Source of the DNA: an uncultured Planctomycetaceae bacterium
GTDB lineage: Bacteria > Planctomycetota > Planctomycetia > Planctomycetales > Planctomycetaceae
NCBI GenBank assembly: GCA_903858815.1
Contig: CAIOKE010000048.1
Span: 1-34,308, forward strand
DNA: 34,308 nt
Direction: 5' to 3'
A program made the translations under genes and the position numbers. The notes beneath the pieces are model-generated. The model made no database searches and was not told the origin of the DNA. It was given only the letters and a program-made list of their open reading frames with translations. Shown one piece after another: positions 25,007 to 33,574 of the stretch. How positions within the stretch are numbered: the stretch's first letter is position 1; each line of letters opens with the position of its first letter.

Positions 25007-27409
25007 ATGCAGGGATTAAAGGTCTGCCTGTTGCTGTGTTTTTTCGCAGCCAATCCCGCAGGGCAATGTGTCCTCGCGGATGAGCCAACTGTCAGTTACG
25101 TGTTCCCTGCTGGCGGTCAGCGCGGGACAACCGTTCGTTTTCATGTTGGTGGACACTATCTGCACGATCGCTGTCGTTTTCAGATGGAGGGATCGGGAAT
25201 TACCACCGTCAGCAATCTGCAACGCACGGACGCGACAGTGTGGTTCGAGGGGCCTGTCATTCCACTGCAGGAGTCCCAGCAGAAAGAAGACTACCCAGTT
25301 GACCATGCGGGCTCTGTAACAATCGCAGCCGACGCAGAGACAGGAATTCGACGGTGGCGTGTCAGTACATCACAGGGCGTGACGCTGTCGCGACCGTTTG
25401 TTGTTGGCGAACTTCCGGAGATTGTGGAGCAGGAAATCGATGGCGCCCCGGTGCCGGTCTCTGTGCAGTTACCCGTAACCATCAATGGACGGATTTTCCC
25501 ACGGGAAGATATTGATATCTGGACGTTTCCTCTGCAGCAGGGGCAAGCGGTGACTTGTACGGTCCTCGCGGCTGGCCTTGAATCACCTTTGGACGCAAGA
25601 CTCTGGGTCACCGGTCCTGATGGCCGAATTCTGCTGCAGTCTGATGACTTTCATGGGACCGATCCGCGAATCGCTTTTATCGCGCCTGTGACCGGGCAAT
25701 TTCAGGTGCACCTGCAGGATGCGAATTTTGGTGGATTGCAGGACTATGTCTACCGACTTTCACTTGTCCCGGAACTGCAAGCCGACGGCATGTACCCGCT
25801 GGGTGGCAGGCGTCATTCAACTGTTGCATTTCAGCTTTACAATGGGCCACAGTTGCTGACTACAACGCAGGTCCTGATTGGTGGGAGCGAGCGAACACGG
25901 TATCAGTTGCCCGAGCATCACTTGTGGGCTGCAGTATCAGATCTGCCAGAGGTGATGGAGCCGGAAGATGACGAAAAAGTGGTTGCCGCAGCGACAGTGG
26001 AAATTGAGCAGATAGCTAATGGCAGGATTCGGAAGGCCGGTGAGCGAGATTGCTGGCAACTGAGTCTGGCAGCACAGGAAACCGTGATACTGGATTTGTT
26101 TGCCTCCAGACTGGGATCCCCGCTCGACAGTGTGCTGACCGTCCTTGATCCCGCCGGTAAGCCGATTGCGGAATCTGACGATCTGCCAAATGGCGTCACA
26201 GATTCTCAGTTGCGATTCACCGCCAGCCAGGCGGGGATTTGGACCGTGTGTGTGGCCGATCGTTTCGCGGACCGTGGCGGTGTGCAGTTTGGGTACCGGT
26301 TGATGATCCGCTCGGCCAACAGCGAGGCTCCGGGGTTTTCACTTGACCTGCCAGTTGATTCCCTGTCCCTGCCTCGCGGCGGAGAGGCGAAGTTGAAAAT
26401 CACGACAATTCGCACCGGGCAGTTTCAGGGAGCCATTGAGCTGATTCCGGAGAATCTGCCCGCGGGAGTGGCGGTTGAGGGCAATCTGATCAAGGCGGGA
26501 GGCAATGAAACGACGCTGATTCTGAAGGCGCCGAAGGATGCTGCCGTATCGCTGTCCCCTGTAACAATCCGCGGTCGCGAGTTGCGGGAAGCGACCGATG
26601 CGTCAGCGGCCGCTTCCTCGAAGGCACCGGATCCTGCGGATCCAAAGGCAAATGCGCTACTGCAGGCCACAGCCACGGTAAAGCGTCAGCGTCCGGACGA
26701 TGAGGCAGGAGAGAAACTGTGGCTATCGGTTTGTGTACCAACGCCGTTTCGGTTTGTCGGAGCATTCGAGACGAAGTATGCGCCGCGGGGTTCCATATTT
26801 GTTCGACGCTACCGAATCGAACGCGGTGATTACAAGGGCCCACTTACAGTGTCACTTGCCGAACGACAGACTCGGCATTTGCAGGGAGTCACCGGGCCGG
26901 TTGTGGTTGTTCCAGCGGAGGCAGACGAGTTTGAGTACCCGGTGCGATTGCCTCCATGGATGGAAATCGGTCGCACCAGTCGCACCTGCCTGATGGCCAC
27001 GGGATTCGTGGCGACCGAAGATGGGCAGATGCATTCGGTCAGCTATACATCATTCGAGCAGAATGATCAGGTCATTGTGCTGGTTGACCCTGGTCGCATG
27101 AACATCCGACTGGAGCGGGACTCACTACTGGTCAACCCAGGACGGGCTGTGCCCCTGTCAGTGCAGGTTTTTCAGGAGCCTGGTATCAGGGGCGACGTTC
27201 GCCTTGAGTTGATCATTCCCGCCCATATGCGAGGACTGAATTGTGAGCCCGTGACCGTACCGTCGAACAGGGATGCGGGGACATTGATGCTGCAGTTCAG
27301 CGAGGCTGTGCCGGGGCCCTTCAACATGCCGTTGACCGTACGCGCCACGACGGGGTCAGGCGTCCAGCAGCATTTCACGGAGGCGACATTGACGATCAAG
27401 GCTCGCTGA
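25007..27409 (+). CDS. Exported protein with two pre-peptidase C-terminal (PPC) domains
   Basis: An 800-residue secreted protein, third in the operon. Signal peptide MQGLKVCLLLCFFAANPAGQ, cleaved near VLADEP; the mature part starts with PTVSYVFPAGGQRGTTVRFH, the standard opening of these planctomycete proteins. PPC-type beta domains are at about 147-245 (GRIFPREDIDIWTFPLQQGQ) and 331-430 (GRIRKAGERDCWQLSLAAQE). The C-terminal half is more beta sandwich (LDLPVDSLSLPRGGEAKLKI; LEFRVGAFETKY-like region; TLMLQFSEAVPGPFNMPLTV). No catalytic motif is visible, so it is probably a binding or surface scaffold working with the DUF1549 and DUF1501 products. ATG 25007 was chosen over the start 20 codons upstream because it begins the signal peptide. 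The stop at 27409 is followed by a repeat-rich gap. Confidence 0.88.
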   Translation: MQGLKVCLLLCFFAANPAGQCVLADEPTVSYVFPAGGQRGTTVRFHVGGHYLHDRCRFQMEGSGITTVSNLQRTDATVWFEGPVIPLQESQQKEDYPVDHAGSVTIAADAETGIRRWRVSTSQGVTLSRPFVVGELPEIVEQEIDGAPVPVSVQLPVTINGRIFPREDIDIWTFPLQQGQAVTCTVLAAGLESPLDARLWVTGPDGRILLQSDDFHGTDPRIAFIAPVTGQFQVHLQDANFGGLQDYVYRLSLVPELQADGMYPLGGRRHSTVAFQLYNGPQLLTTTQVLIGGSERTRYQLPEHHLWAAVSDLPEVMEPEDDEKVVAAATVEIEQIANGRIRKAGERDCWQLSLAAQETVILDLFASRLGSPLDSVLTVLDPAGKPIAESDDLPNGVTDSQLRFTASQAGIWTVCVADRFADRGGVQFGYRLMIRSANSEAPGFSLDLPVDSLSLPRGGEAKLKITTIRTGQFQGAIELIPENLPAGVAVEGNLIKAGGNETTLILKAPKDAAVSLSPVTIRGRELREATDASAAASSKAPDPADPKANALLQATATVKRQRPDDEAGEKLWLSVCVPTPFRFVGAFETKYAPRGSIFVRRYRIERGDYKGPLTVSLAERQTRHLQGVTGPVVVVPAEADEFEYPVRLPPWMEIGRTSRTCLMATGFVATEDGQMHSVSYTSFEQNDQVIVLVDPGRMNIRLERDSLLVNPGRAVPLSVQVFQEPGIRGDVRLELIIPAHMRGLNCEPVTVPSNRDAGTLMLQFSEAVPGPFNMPLTVRATTGSGVQQHFTEATLTIKAR

Positions 27410-27573
27410 GACATGAGTGCCCCGGCAGGATCGAACAGACTTCCACGTTGCGGGTGAACAACGGGCTCTAAGTACAATGCTGTGCGCGGTGTTGCAATAA
27501 CGTCAGAGTGTTGGTGATTCTGCATTACCGAAGGACACGGTGGTCAGTGGTCATAGCACGCAAAGTCCCCCCT

Positions 27574-27601
27574 GGGAGGGCGAGGCTCCTGCCGAGCCGA
27601 A
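27574..27601 (+). repeat. 28-bp REP-like element, copy 1
   Basis: The unit starts GGGAGGGCGAGG and continues CTCCTGCCGAGCCGAA. It contains the inverted repeat GGCTC-ctgcc-GAGCC (27584-27598), so its transcript can form a small hairpin. The identical 28 bases recur at 27947-27974. I recall similar elements scattered through planctomycete intergenic DNA. Confidence 0.8.
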
Positions 27602-27642
27602 GTCAATTGTCAGTGTTCAGTTGTCGTTGCTCGCCGACAACC

Positions 27643-27695
27643 GTAGCCCGGGAATTCCTGACGCCGAGGACAAAATGTAGCCCGAGCATTCCTGA
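27643..27695 (+). repeat. Pair of imperfect 19-bp direct repeats
   Basis: GTAGCCCGGGAATTCCTGA at 27643-27661 and GTAGCCCGAGCATTCCTGA at 27677-27695 differ at two positions and lie 34 bases apart start to start. Related CATTCCTG tails appear at about 27790 and 33434. Confidence 0.75.
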
Positions 27696-27753
27696 TCGGC
27701 CCCCTCCATGAAAAAACACTGGAGATTTCGACGGTTACGAGAATTTCGTGACC

Positions 27754-27836
27754 GGGCTGAAGCCCAGACTACGACTTTTGTCCCTCGTGTCATTCCTGCC
27801 CCGCCGTCTTTTGCCCAGATATAGCCGCGAAGCGGC
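27754..27836. repeat. Two small palindromes
   Basis: GGGCTGAAGCCC at 27754-27765 is a GGGCT-ga-AGCCC hairpin. GCCGC-gaa-GCGGC at 27824-27836 is a second one. Neither is followed by a T run, so they look like repeat-element parts rather than intrinsic terminators. Confidence 0.6.
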
Positions 27837-27946
27837 GGACGTTTTCAGACGCTCGGCCGCTTCCCTGACTGCTAACCGCCAGGCATAAGTGGACCGTCAG
27901 CATTGTCACCGAGTCGGTGCTCGGTGGTCCCACGGAAGTCCCCTTC

Positions 27947-27974
27947 GGGAGGGCGAGGCTCCTGCCGAGCCGAA
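27947..27974 (+). repeat. 28-bp REP-like element, copy 2
   Basis: Identical to 27574-27601, 373 bases downstream in the same orientation, and again carrying GGCTC-ctgcc-GAGCC. In both copies the preceding bases include AAGTCCCC, so the similarity extends a little upstream with a small insertion. Confidence 0.8.
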
Positions 27975-28409
27975 CGCCCACCCCGCCGTAAAGGCGAGCC
28001 GTTAGCGCAAGCAGACGGGTGTAGTCGTTTGCGTCTGAGCGGTTGTGTTTTTCATTTCACGGAAGCCGTATCCACTGCATTTTCGCCAACCCCATTAGAC
28101 TGCAACCTGCAGGTGCACATTTAGTTTCTCGTTGATCCGGAAAAGGTCTCCGCTGACTGGTTGCCCGAGTGCTTTTTCGCTCCGGGTGTCTTCGGAAGAC
28201 ACGTCAAATTGAGTTTTCGCGAAATCGGCCGAGACCGGTTCAGTTCCGTACAGCCTTGTTGAGAGTCCAGCTCCTGATTCAACGGCGATCCAAACTTTTC
28301 AAAATGACCTCAAAACAGACGTGGCCTGGAGTACATTCGGGCCATGAAATTCATTATTCTGACGCTTCGTGAGGTTCTTCCTGCCTGACCGCCGGCGTCG
28401 TACGGCCCT

Positions 28410-28413
28410 GGAG
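28410..28413 (+). promoter_or_regulatory. GGAG ribosome-binding site of the redox fusion gene
   Basis: GGAG lies eight bases before the ATG at 28422, where the signal-anchor segment begins. This supports that start. Confidence 0.55.
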
Positions 28414-28421
28414 TTGATTGC

Positions 28422-31400
28422 ATGTCTGCTGTGACTAAGTTGTTGGGACTTGTGTTTTCGCTGCTGGTAGCAGTGATCGGTTTTGCCGATTGGCAACGCT
28501 TTGCGGCTCCAGGAAATACGACAAAGTTGGCACCGCAGGCGATCGTCGCAGCGGATTCGAAACCAGCAACGCCGGCTAAAGACACTCAGGAAATCTGCAG
28601 CGAGGTCTCGTCGACAGACTTTTCTGCTGCAGGCGCGGCGATCCCGGTCGTCATGCCATTTGATGAAAAAGCAGCTGGCACAGGTGTGCGTTATGTGCGA
28701 ATCGAGTTGCCGGGCAACCGCCGGATCCTGACACTGGCAGAAGTGGAAGTCTTCAGTGGTGGGAAAAACATCGCAGCCAGCGGTAAGGCAAGTCAGTCCA
28801 GCACCTACGGTGGGGCCGAGGCATCACGTGCGATTGATGGAAATAAAAACCCTGAATATGGCGGGGGAGGTCAGACCCACACATCAAACGACGGCGAGAA
28901 GAACGCGTGGTGGGAACTTGATCTGGGTCAGTCGGCCACAATCGATAAAATTTCCGTCTGGAATCGTGCCGGCTTTGAGGCACGACTGGCTGGATTCCGG
29001 TTGGTCCTGCTGAACAAGGACCGAAAAGAGGTCTTCGCAAAGAAAGACATCGAAGCGCCGCAGGTGATGGAGATCAACATCGCTTCCGGTGGTGCTGTTT
29101 CGTATCTGGGATTTGATGGAAAACCCGGAAAATCTCTCGGTCGCAAGCCCATGCTCGCAGCGGCAGGTGACGGCAACAGCACGGACGAAGACCTGCTTGT
29201 TGAGGTACCCGCAGATTACCGGGACGCGCTGCCGTTTTCGTTCAGGAAGACTGATGTTGTGGCATTACTTGGAAACGGTCTTGCAGACCGAATGCAGCAT
29301 GACGGCTGGTTGGAAACACTGCTGCAGTCACAATTGCAGGACCAGCAGATTCGCTTCCGGAACATGAGCACCAGTGGTGATCGCCCAAACTCGTACCCGC
29401 GCAGTTCTGGTCAGATTTCCATGACAGCCTATCTGCAACTGGTCCGCCCAACGGTGGTGCTGGCCTTCTTTGGCTATAACGAATCGTTTGACACCTCACC
29501 TGAGGACTATCAGAAACAGCTGGTGGAGTTTGTGCGCAGGACTCGAGCTGCGAAGCCTGACGGACAGCAGTTTCCGCGAATTGTGCTGTTTAGTCCCATC
29601 GGTTTTGAAGATACAAAAAGCCCGAATTTTCCGGATGGTCGAAGTCAGAATGTTCGACTTGCTGCGATTACTAAGGCCACAGCGGCAGCGGCCGAACAAT
29701 GCGGTGTGGCCTTTGTGGACCTGTTTCACCCGACATTGGAACTGTACGCAAAGTCCAGTCAGCCGTTGACGATCAACGGCGTGCACCTGACAACTGAAGG
29801 CAATCGTCAACTTGCCGAAGTGATAGCTCGCCAGCTTCTGGGAAAACCCGTCAGCTATTCGCCGTCGCTTGAGCCTCTTCGACAAGCGGTTCTGGACGTG
29901 AATCTGCATTGGTGGAACCGTTACCGTGCATCAGACGGGAACGACATCTGGGGTGGCCGTTCGACTTTGACCTTCGTGAACAATCAGAGCAATGCGGACG
30001 TCCTGCAGCCAGAGTTGTCGATGCTGGACGTCATGACAGCCAATCGTGACGCCGTCGTGTGGGCTCGTGCAGCCGGACGCGAACTTGTTGCAGACGACAG
30101 TAATGTGCCAAAACCAGTGCCCGTAATTTCCAATGTCGGCGGTGGCAGCCAGAGTTCCAGTGCTGAAAAGGAGGGGCGTCTTGAATACATCAGTGGGGAG
30201 GAAGGCCTGAAGAAAATGGCCGTGGCCGACGGCTTTGAGGCCAGTCTGTTTGCCGATGAAGCACGTTTCCCGCAGCTTGCAAACCCCGTTCAGATTCAAT
30301 TCGACACTCAGGACCGCCTCTGGGTCGCGGTCTGGCCGACGTATCCCAAGTGGGAACCACTGGGTGCTATGAATGATGCCCTGATCATTCTGCACGATGA
30401 CGATCATAACGGTGTGGCAGACCGAGTGACTGAGTTTGCTAAGGTACAGAATCCGCTGGGGTTTGAATTCTGGAACGGTGGAGTGATTGTGACCTGTCAG
30501 TCGGATCTGCTGTTTCTGAAAGATACCGACGGTGATGACGTGGCCGATGTGCGAACTCATCTGCTGCAGGGACTGGATTCTTCGGATACTCACCACGGGG
30601 CCAACAATCTGATTCTTGGACCAGACGGTGGAATCTATTGGCAAAGTGGGGTCTTTATGGTGCACAACCATGAGCATCCGTGGGGGCCATCGCTGCAGTC
30701 CACAGCCTCGGCTATGTACCGTTTTGATCCCCGTCGCCACACCATTGCCATGCATGCCGAAAACTCGCCAAATCCTCATGGCACATCGTTTGACTACTGG
30801 GGCTATCAGTATGCAACCGACGGCACTGGTGGTCGCGCGTTCCAGGTGCGTCCGGAGGGAAATGGATTCCGGATGCACGAACTGCTGAAAAAGGAAGTTC
30901 GTCCGGTGACTGCCAGTGAGGTGGTCAGCAGTGCCCATTTCCCCGATTCGATGCAGGGGGATTTCCTGATCTGTAACGTGATTGGATTTCTTGGGATCAA
31001 ACACTACGACCTTGTGCGGAATGGGGAAGCGGGCACCGTCTGGGGTGAACCTGCCGGTGGCGATCTGACGGTGACCGTAACCAACGCCGATGGCAGCACA
31101 ACGGTCGATAAGTCTCGCGGTCTGCTGATGAGTGGTGACAAGAATTTTCGTCCATCGGATGCGATTTTTGCTCCCGACGGATCGCTGTATGTCGCTGACT
31201 GGCATAACGCGATTATCGGCCACATGCAGCATAATGTTCGCGATCCGAATCGGGATCATGCGCATGGTCGAGTGTATCGAATTACGGCGGTCGGTCGTCC
31301 ATTGCAGACGTCACCAGCGATCGACGGCCAGCCGATTGTCGCTCTGCTGGAAAATCTGAAGTCGCCGATCGATGGTATTCGCCACAGAACACGAGTTGAG

Positions 31401-32645
31401 CTGAGTGAGCGGGATTCTCGGGAAGTGATTTCCGCAACTCGCGAATGGATCAAGCAGTTCGATCCGCAGAAACCGGAAGATGCCCACCATCTGCTGGAGG
31501 CATTATGGCTGCATCAGCAGCACAACGTGCGTGACTATCAGTTACTGGATCTGGTTCTGAATTCACCTGAACCAAATGCTCGAGTGGCCGCCAGCACGGT
31601 GCGACACTTCTGGGTCAACGTTGAGAAAACGATGCGCGGTGGAAAGATTGCAGACGCCGCAATGGCCTCGGCGAAAAAATCCGGGGTGCTCAGTGACACG
31701 CCGGAACTGACAACCATTCGCGTTGCCACGATCCCTGAAAAAATGATGTACGATGTCCGGGAACTGGCTGTGAAGCCCGGACGCAGGGTGCAGTTGACCT
31801 TTGCCAACTACGATTTCATGCCGCACAACATCATGCTGGTCAAACCTGGGAAAGCTGACGACGTAGGTCTCGCGGCGATAAACCTCGGCGCTAAGGGATT
31901 TGACGTTGGATTCGTACCGGACTCAACAGAGATTCTATGGCACAGCAAACTGGTGGATTTTGGTCAGGAAGAGGTGATTGAGTTCACAGCGCCGACTGAA
32001 GAGGGAGCCTACCCGTACCTGTGTTCATTCCCTGGCCATCATCGTTTGATGCGTGGTATGCTGTATGTGACCAACGACCTGCAGGACTTTCTGAAACGTA
32101 ACCCGCAGAACGAAATGCGGATTACCGAATGGAAGCATGCAGACTTCGAAAAAGATCTGACTCGCGTTGGACAGCATCGCAATTTCGAGGCAGGCAAGCA
32201 GTTGTTTTCGACTCTTGGCTGTGCACAATGCCATCGGATGAGTAAAGCTGATTCGGCGGCACAGGGACAGGCTCTTGGTCCAAATGTTGATGACTCCGTA
32301 AAGAAGTACAAGCAGGATGCCAGTGCTCTGCTGCGCGAGATCCTCGAGCCTTCTCGAAACATTGAAGACAAGTACCGTCAATTGGTGATCGCGCTGGAAG
32401 ATGGAACAACCCAGACCGGGGTCGTTGCTGAGGAAAACGATGAGACGCTGACACTGCTGTCAGGAAGTCCCCCGAAGCAGGTGAGTATTCCGAAGAGCTC
32501 GATTGACGATCAGGTGGCATCCAACGTGTCCATCATGCCAACGGCACTGCTGAATACGCTGGATCGGGAACAGATTCTGGACCTGCTGGCATATCTCCTT
32601 TCCGGAGGCGATGCCAAGGCACCGGCGTTCCACCACAATCACTGA
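28422..32645 (+). CDS. Giant exported redox fusion: discoidin, SGNH-like, PVC dehydrogenase propeller, azurin-like and cytochrome c domains
   Basis: A 1407-residue protein, anchored or exported by the N-terminal segment LLGLVFSLLVAVIGFADW. Order of parts: a discoidin/F5-8C-like domain at about 90-218 (VEVFSGGKNIAASGKASQSS); an SGNH-hydrolase-like domain at about 279-480, lacking the nucleophile (LLGNGLADRM where GDS is expected) and with NGVHLTTEG at the last block; a PVC-type membrane-bound dehydrogenase propeller at about 600-960 (ANPVQIQFDTQDRLWVAVWP, DTHHGANNLILGPDGGIYWQ); an alpha-helical linker; an azurin/auracyanin-like cupredoxin at about 1095-1220 with a full type-1 copper set His1135 (MPHNIM), Cys1201, His1206, Met1210 (CSFPGHHRLM); and a cytochrome c domain with GCAQCHRM, Cys1267/Cys1270/His1271. 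It is likely a periplasmic or surface oxidoreductase passing electrons through copper and haem. The VKOR gene follows with no gap. Confidence 0.9.
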   Translation: MSAVTKLLGLVFSLLVAVIGFADWQRFAAPGNTTKLAPQAIVAADSKPATPAKDTQEICSEVSSTDFSAAGAAIPVVMPFDEKAAGTGVRYVRIELPGNRRILTLAEVEVFSGGKNIAASGKASQSSTYGGAEASRAIDGNKNPEYGGGGQTHTSNDGEKNAWWELDLGQSATIDKISVWNRAGFEARLAGFRLVLLNKDRKEVFAKKDIEAPQVMEINIASGGAVSYLGFDGKPGKSLGRKPMLAAAGDGNSTDEDLLVEVPADYRDALPFSFRKTDVVALLGNGLADRMQHDGWLETLLQSQLQDQQIRFRNMSTSGDRPNSYPRSSGQISMTAYLQLVRPTVVLAFFGYNESFDTSPEDYQKQLVEFVRRTRAAKPDGQQFPRIVLFSPIGFEDTKSPNFPDGRSQNVRLAAITKATAAAAEQCGVAFVDLFHPTLELYAKSSQPLTINGVHLTTEGNRQLAEVIARQLLGKPVSYSPSLEPLRQAVLDVNLHWWNRYRASDGNDIWGGRSTLTFVNNQSNADVLQPELSMLDVMTANRDAVVWARAAGRELVADDSNVPKPVPVISNVGGGSQSSSAEKEGRLEYISGEEGLKKMAVADGFEASLFADEARFPQLANPVQIQFDTQDRLWVAVWPTYPKWEPLGAMNDALIILHDDDHNGVADRVTEFAKVQNPLGFEFWNGGVIVTCQSDLLFLKDTDGDDVADVRTHLLQGLDSSDTHHGANNLILGPDGGIYWQSGVFMVHNHEHPWGPSLQSTASAMYRFDPRRHTIAMHAENSPNPHGTSFDYWGYQYATDGTGGRAFQVRPEGNGFRMHELLKKEVRPVTASEVVSSAHFPDSMQGDFLICNVIGFLGIKHYDLVRNGEAGTVWGEPAGGDLTVTVTNADGSTTVDKSRGLLMSGDKNFRPSDAIFAPDGSLYVADWHNAIIGHMQHNVRDPNRDHAHGRVYRITAVGRPLQTSPAIDGQPIVALLENLKSPIDGIRHRTRVELSERDSREVISATREWIKQFDPQKPEDAHHLLEALWLHQQHNVRDYQLLDLVLNSPEPNARVAASTVRHFWVNVEKTMRGGKIADAAMASAKKSGVLSDTPELTTIRVATIPEKMMYDVRELAVKPGRRVQLTFANYDFMPHNIMLVKPGKADDVGLAAINLGAKGFDVGFVPDSTEILWHSKLVDFGQEEVIEFTAPTEEGAYPYLCSFPGHHRLMRGMLYVTNDLQDFLKRNPQNEMRITEWKHADFEKDLTRVGQHRNFEAGKQLFSTLGCAQCHRMSKADSAAQGQALGPNVDDSVKKYKQDASALLREILEPSRNIEDKYRQLVIALEDGTTQTGVVAEENDETLTLLSGSPPKQVSIPKSSIDDQVASNVSIMPTALLNTLDREQILDLLAYLLSGGDAKAPAFHHNH

Positions 32646-33248
32646 ATGTCTTTTTGGCCGCCCGATAACCGTGGTGGGTCAGCAGAACGCTGGCTCACCA
32701 CGGTGCTGGCCGTTATGGTCTGTAATACGGTTTACCTGACATGGCGTTTTGCTGCGCTGTACGCCGGTTGGGCGACTCCGGGAACCGGGTTGTGTTCGTG
32801 GTCTGCTGGGATTGATTGCGATCGAGTGCTGCAGACTCCTGAGGCTCGTGCGTTTATCGTTCCAAACGCGGTCCTTGGGCTGGGTTTCTATTCCACAGCC
32901 CTGCTCTGGTGGATCGCAGGACGCAGGTTGACTGCCACAAACAACCCTGTTGTGACCCGCGTTCTGGTGGTTGGATTGTCAACCGCATCGCTGGCAAGTC
33001 TCTGGTTCTGGCGTTTGCTGCTGCAACTGGAAGCCCTGTGTCCCGTTTGTCCGTGGAATCACGTTCTGACCTATGTCGCGCTAGGTTTTGCTGTACGACT
33101 GCTGATGAAGCAAAAGCGAGGAATGAGCAATGAGAATTCTGGACTGCTGGGAAAACTTGCCGCAGTCTGTGTGCTGTGGTTCCTGCTGTGCCTCGCAGGA
33201 TGGTTTGTCTTCGAATTCTTTGTCGAAAAAGCCACTTCTGCCCAGTGA
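32646..33248 (+). CDS. Vitamin K epoxide reductase (VKOR) family membrane protein
   Basis: A 200-residue membrane protein that in bacteria oxidises thiols (disulfide-bond formation, DsbB-like) using a quinone. All four key cysteines are present: the loop pair Cys50 and Cys58 (GLCSWSAGIDCDRVLQT) and the active CxxC Cys132-Cys135 (LCPVCPWNH). Helices lie at about 17-38, 72-91, 103-123, 136-153 and 170-193. VPNAVLGLGFYSTALLWW is the usual second-helix region with the G/Y motif. No thioredoxin domain is fused, so a separate periplasmic thiol carrier would be needed. The ATG directly follows the TGA of the preceding fusion gene with no gap, so the two are almost certainly co-transcribed and may be coupled. 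The stop is followed by a long non-coding repeat region. Confidence 0.9.
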   Translation: MSFWPPDNRGGSAERWLTTVLAVMVCNTVYLTWRFAALYAGWATPGTGLCSWSAGIDCDRVLQTPEARAFIVPNAVLGLGFYSTALLWWIAGRRLTATNNPVVTRVLVVGLSTASLASLWFWRLLLQLEALCPVCPWNHVLTYVALGFAVRLLMKQKRGMSNENSGLLGKLAAVCVLWFLLCLAGWFVFEFFVEKATSAQ

Positions 33249-33384
33249 CGGTAACCCTGACACGCCAGCAGCTCAGGTTTGAACGTGGATCAACTACTCC
33301 TGAGGCTGACAACAGAAACGTAGACTGAGCTTTAGCCCGGACCGACTCCCCACACCATACCTCAGAACACCCCGCTTTTTTGTA

Positions 33385-33433
33385 ACCCAGGGAAGTCAGT
33401 TTCAGGACTCACGCCGCCTTTTGTTCCCTGGGT
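33385..33433. repeat. 10-bp inverted repeat, ACCCAGGGAA / TTCCCTGGGT
   Basis: ACCCAGGGAA at 33385-33394 is matched exactly by its reverse complement at 33424-33433, with a 29-base loop. The right arm continues CATTCCTGTCCCG, which resembles the sequence at about 27775-27805, so this may be another member of the local repeat family. No T run follows, so terminator function is doubtful. Confidence 0.6.
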
Positions 33434-33574
33434 CATTCCTGTCCCGATTGGTCAACCGGATGAAATGCGTTTCTGACACATACACGTTTTGACTCAAGGC
33501 GGAATCCGACGGGCGACTTCGTTCGCGGCGAAGCCGTTTCTCACGACTTATCCTGAACAAGCGAGTTCAACCGC

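Larger units (their letters stand above)
27410..28421. other. Repeat-rich intergenic region, no recognised gene
   Basis: About one kilobase between two plus-strand operons. It contains two copies of a 28-bp REP-like element, a pair of 19-bp repeats, and two small palindromes, listed separately. Frames of up to 73 codons read through the repeats and are not protein-like. The last 350 bases before 28422 show nothing distinct apart from a GGAG before the next start. Confidence 0.6.

Noticed and set aside
29931-31265. 444-codon minus-strand open frame
   Set aside because: It lies antisense to the propeller part of the 1407-residue protein, whose plus-strand translation matches known domains; the minus translation has no motif.
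33385-33433. Intrinsic terminator for the VKOR operon
   Set aside because: The 10-bp stem has a 29-base loop and no T tract follows; more likely part of a repeat element.
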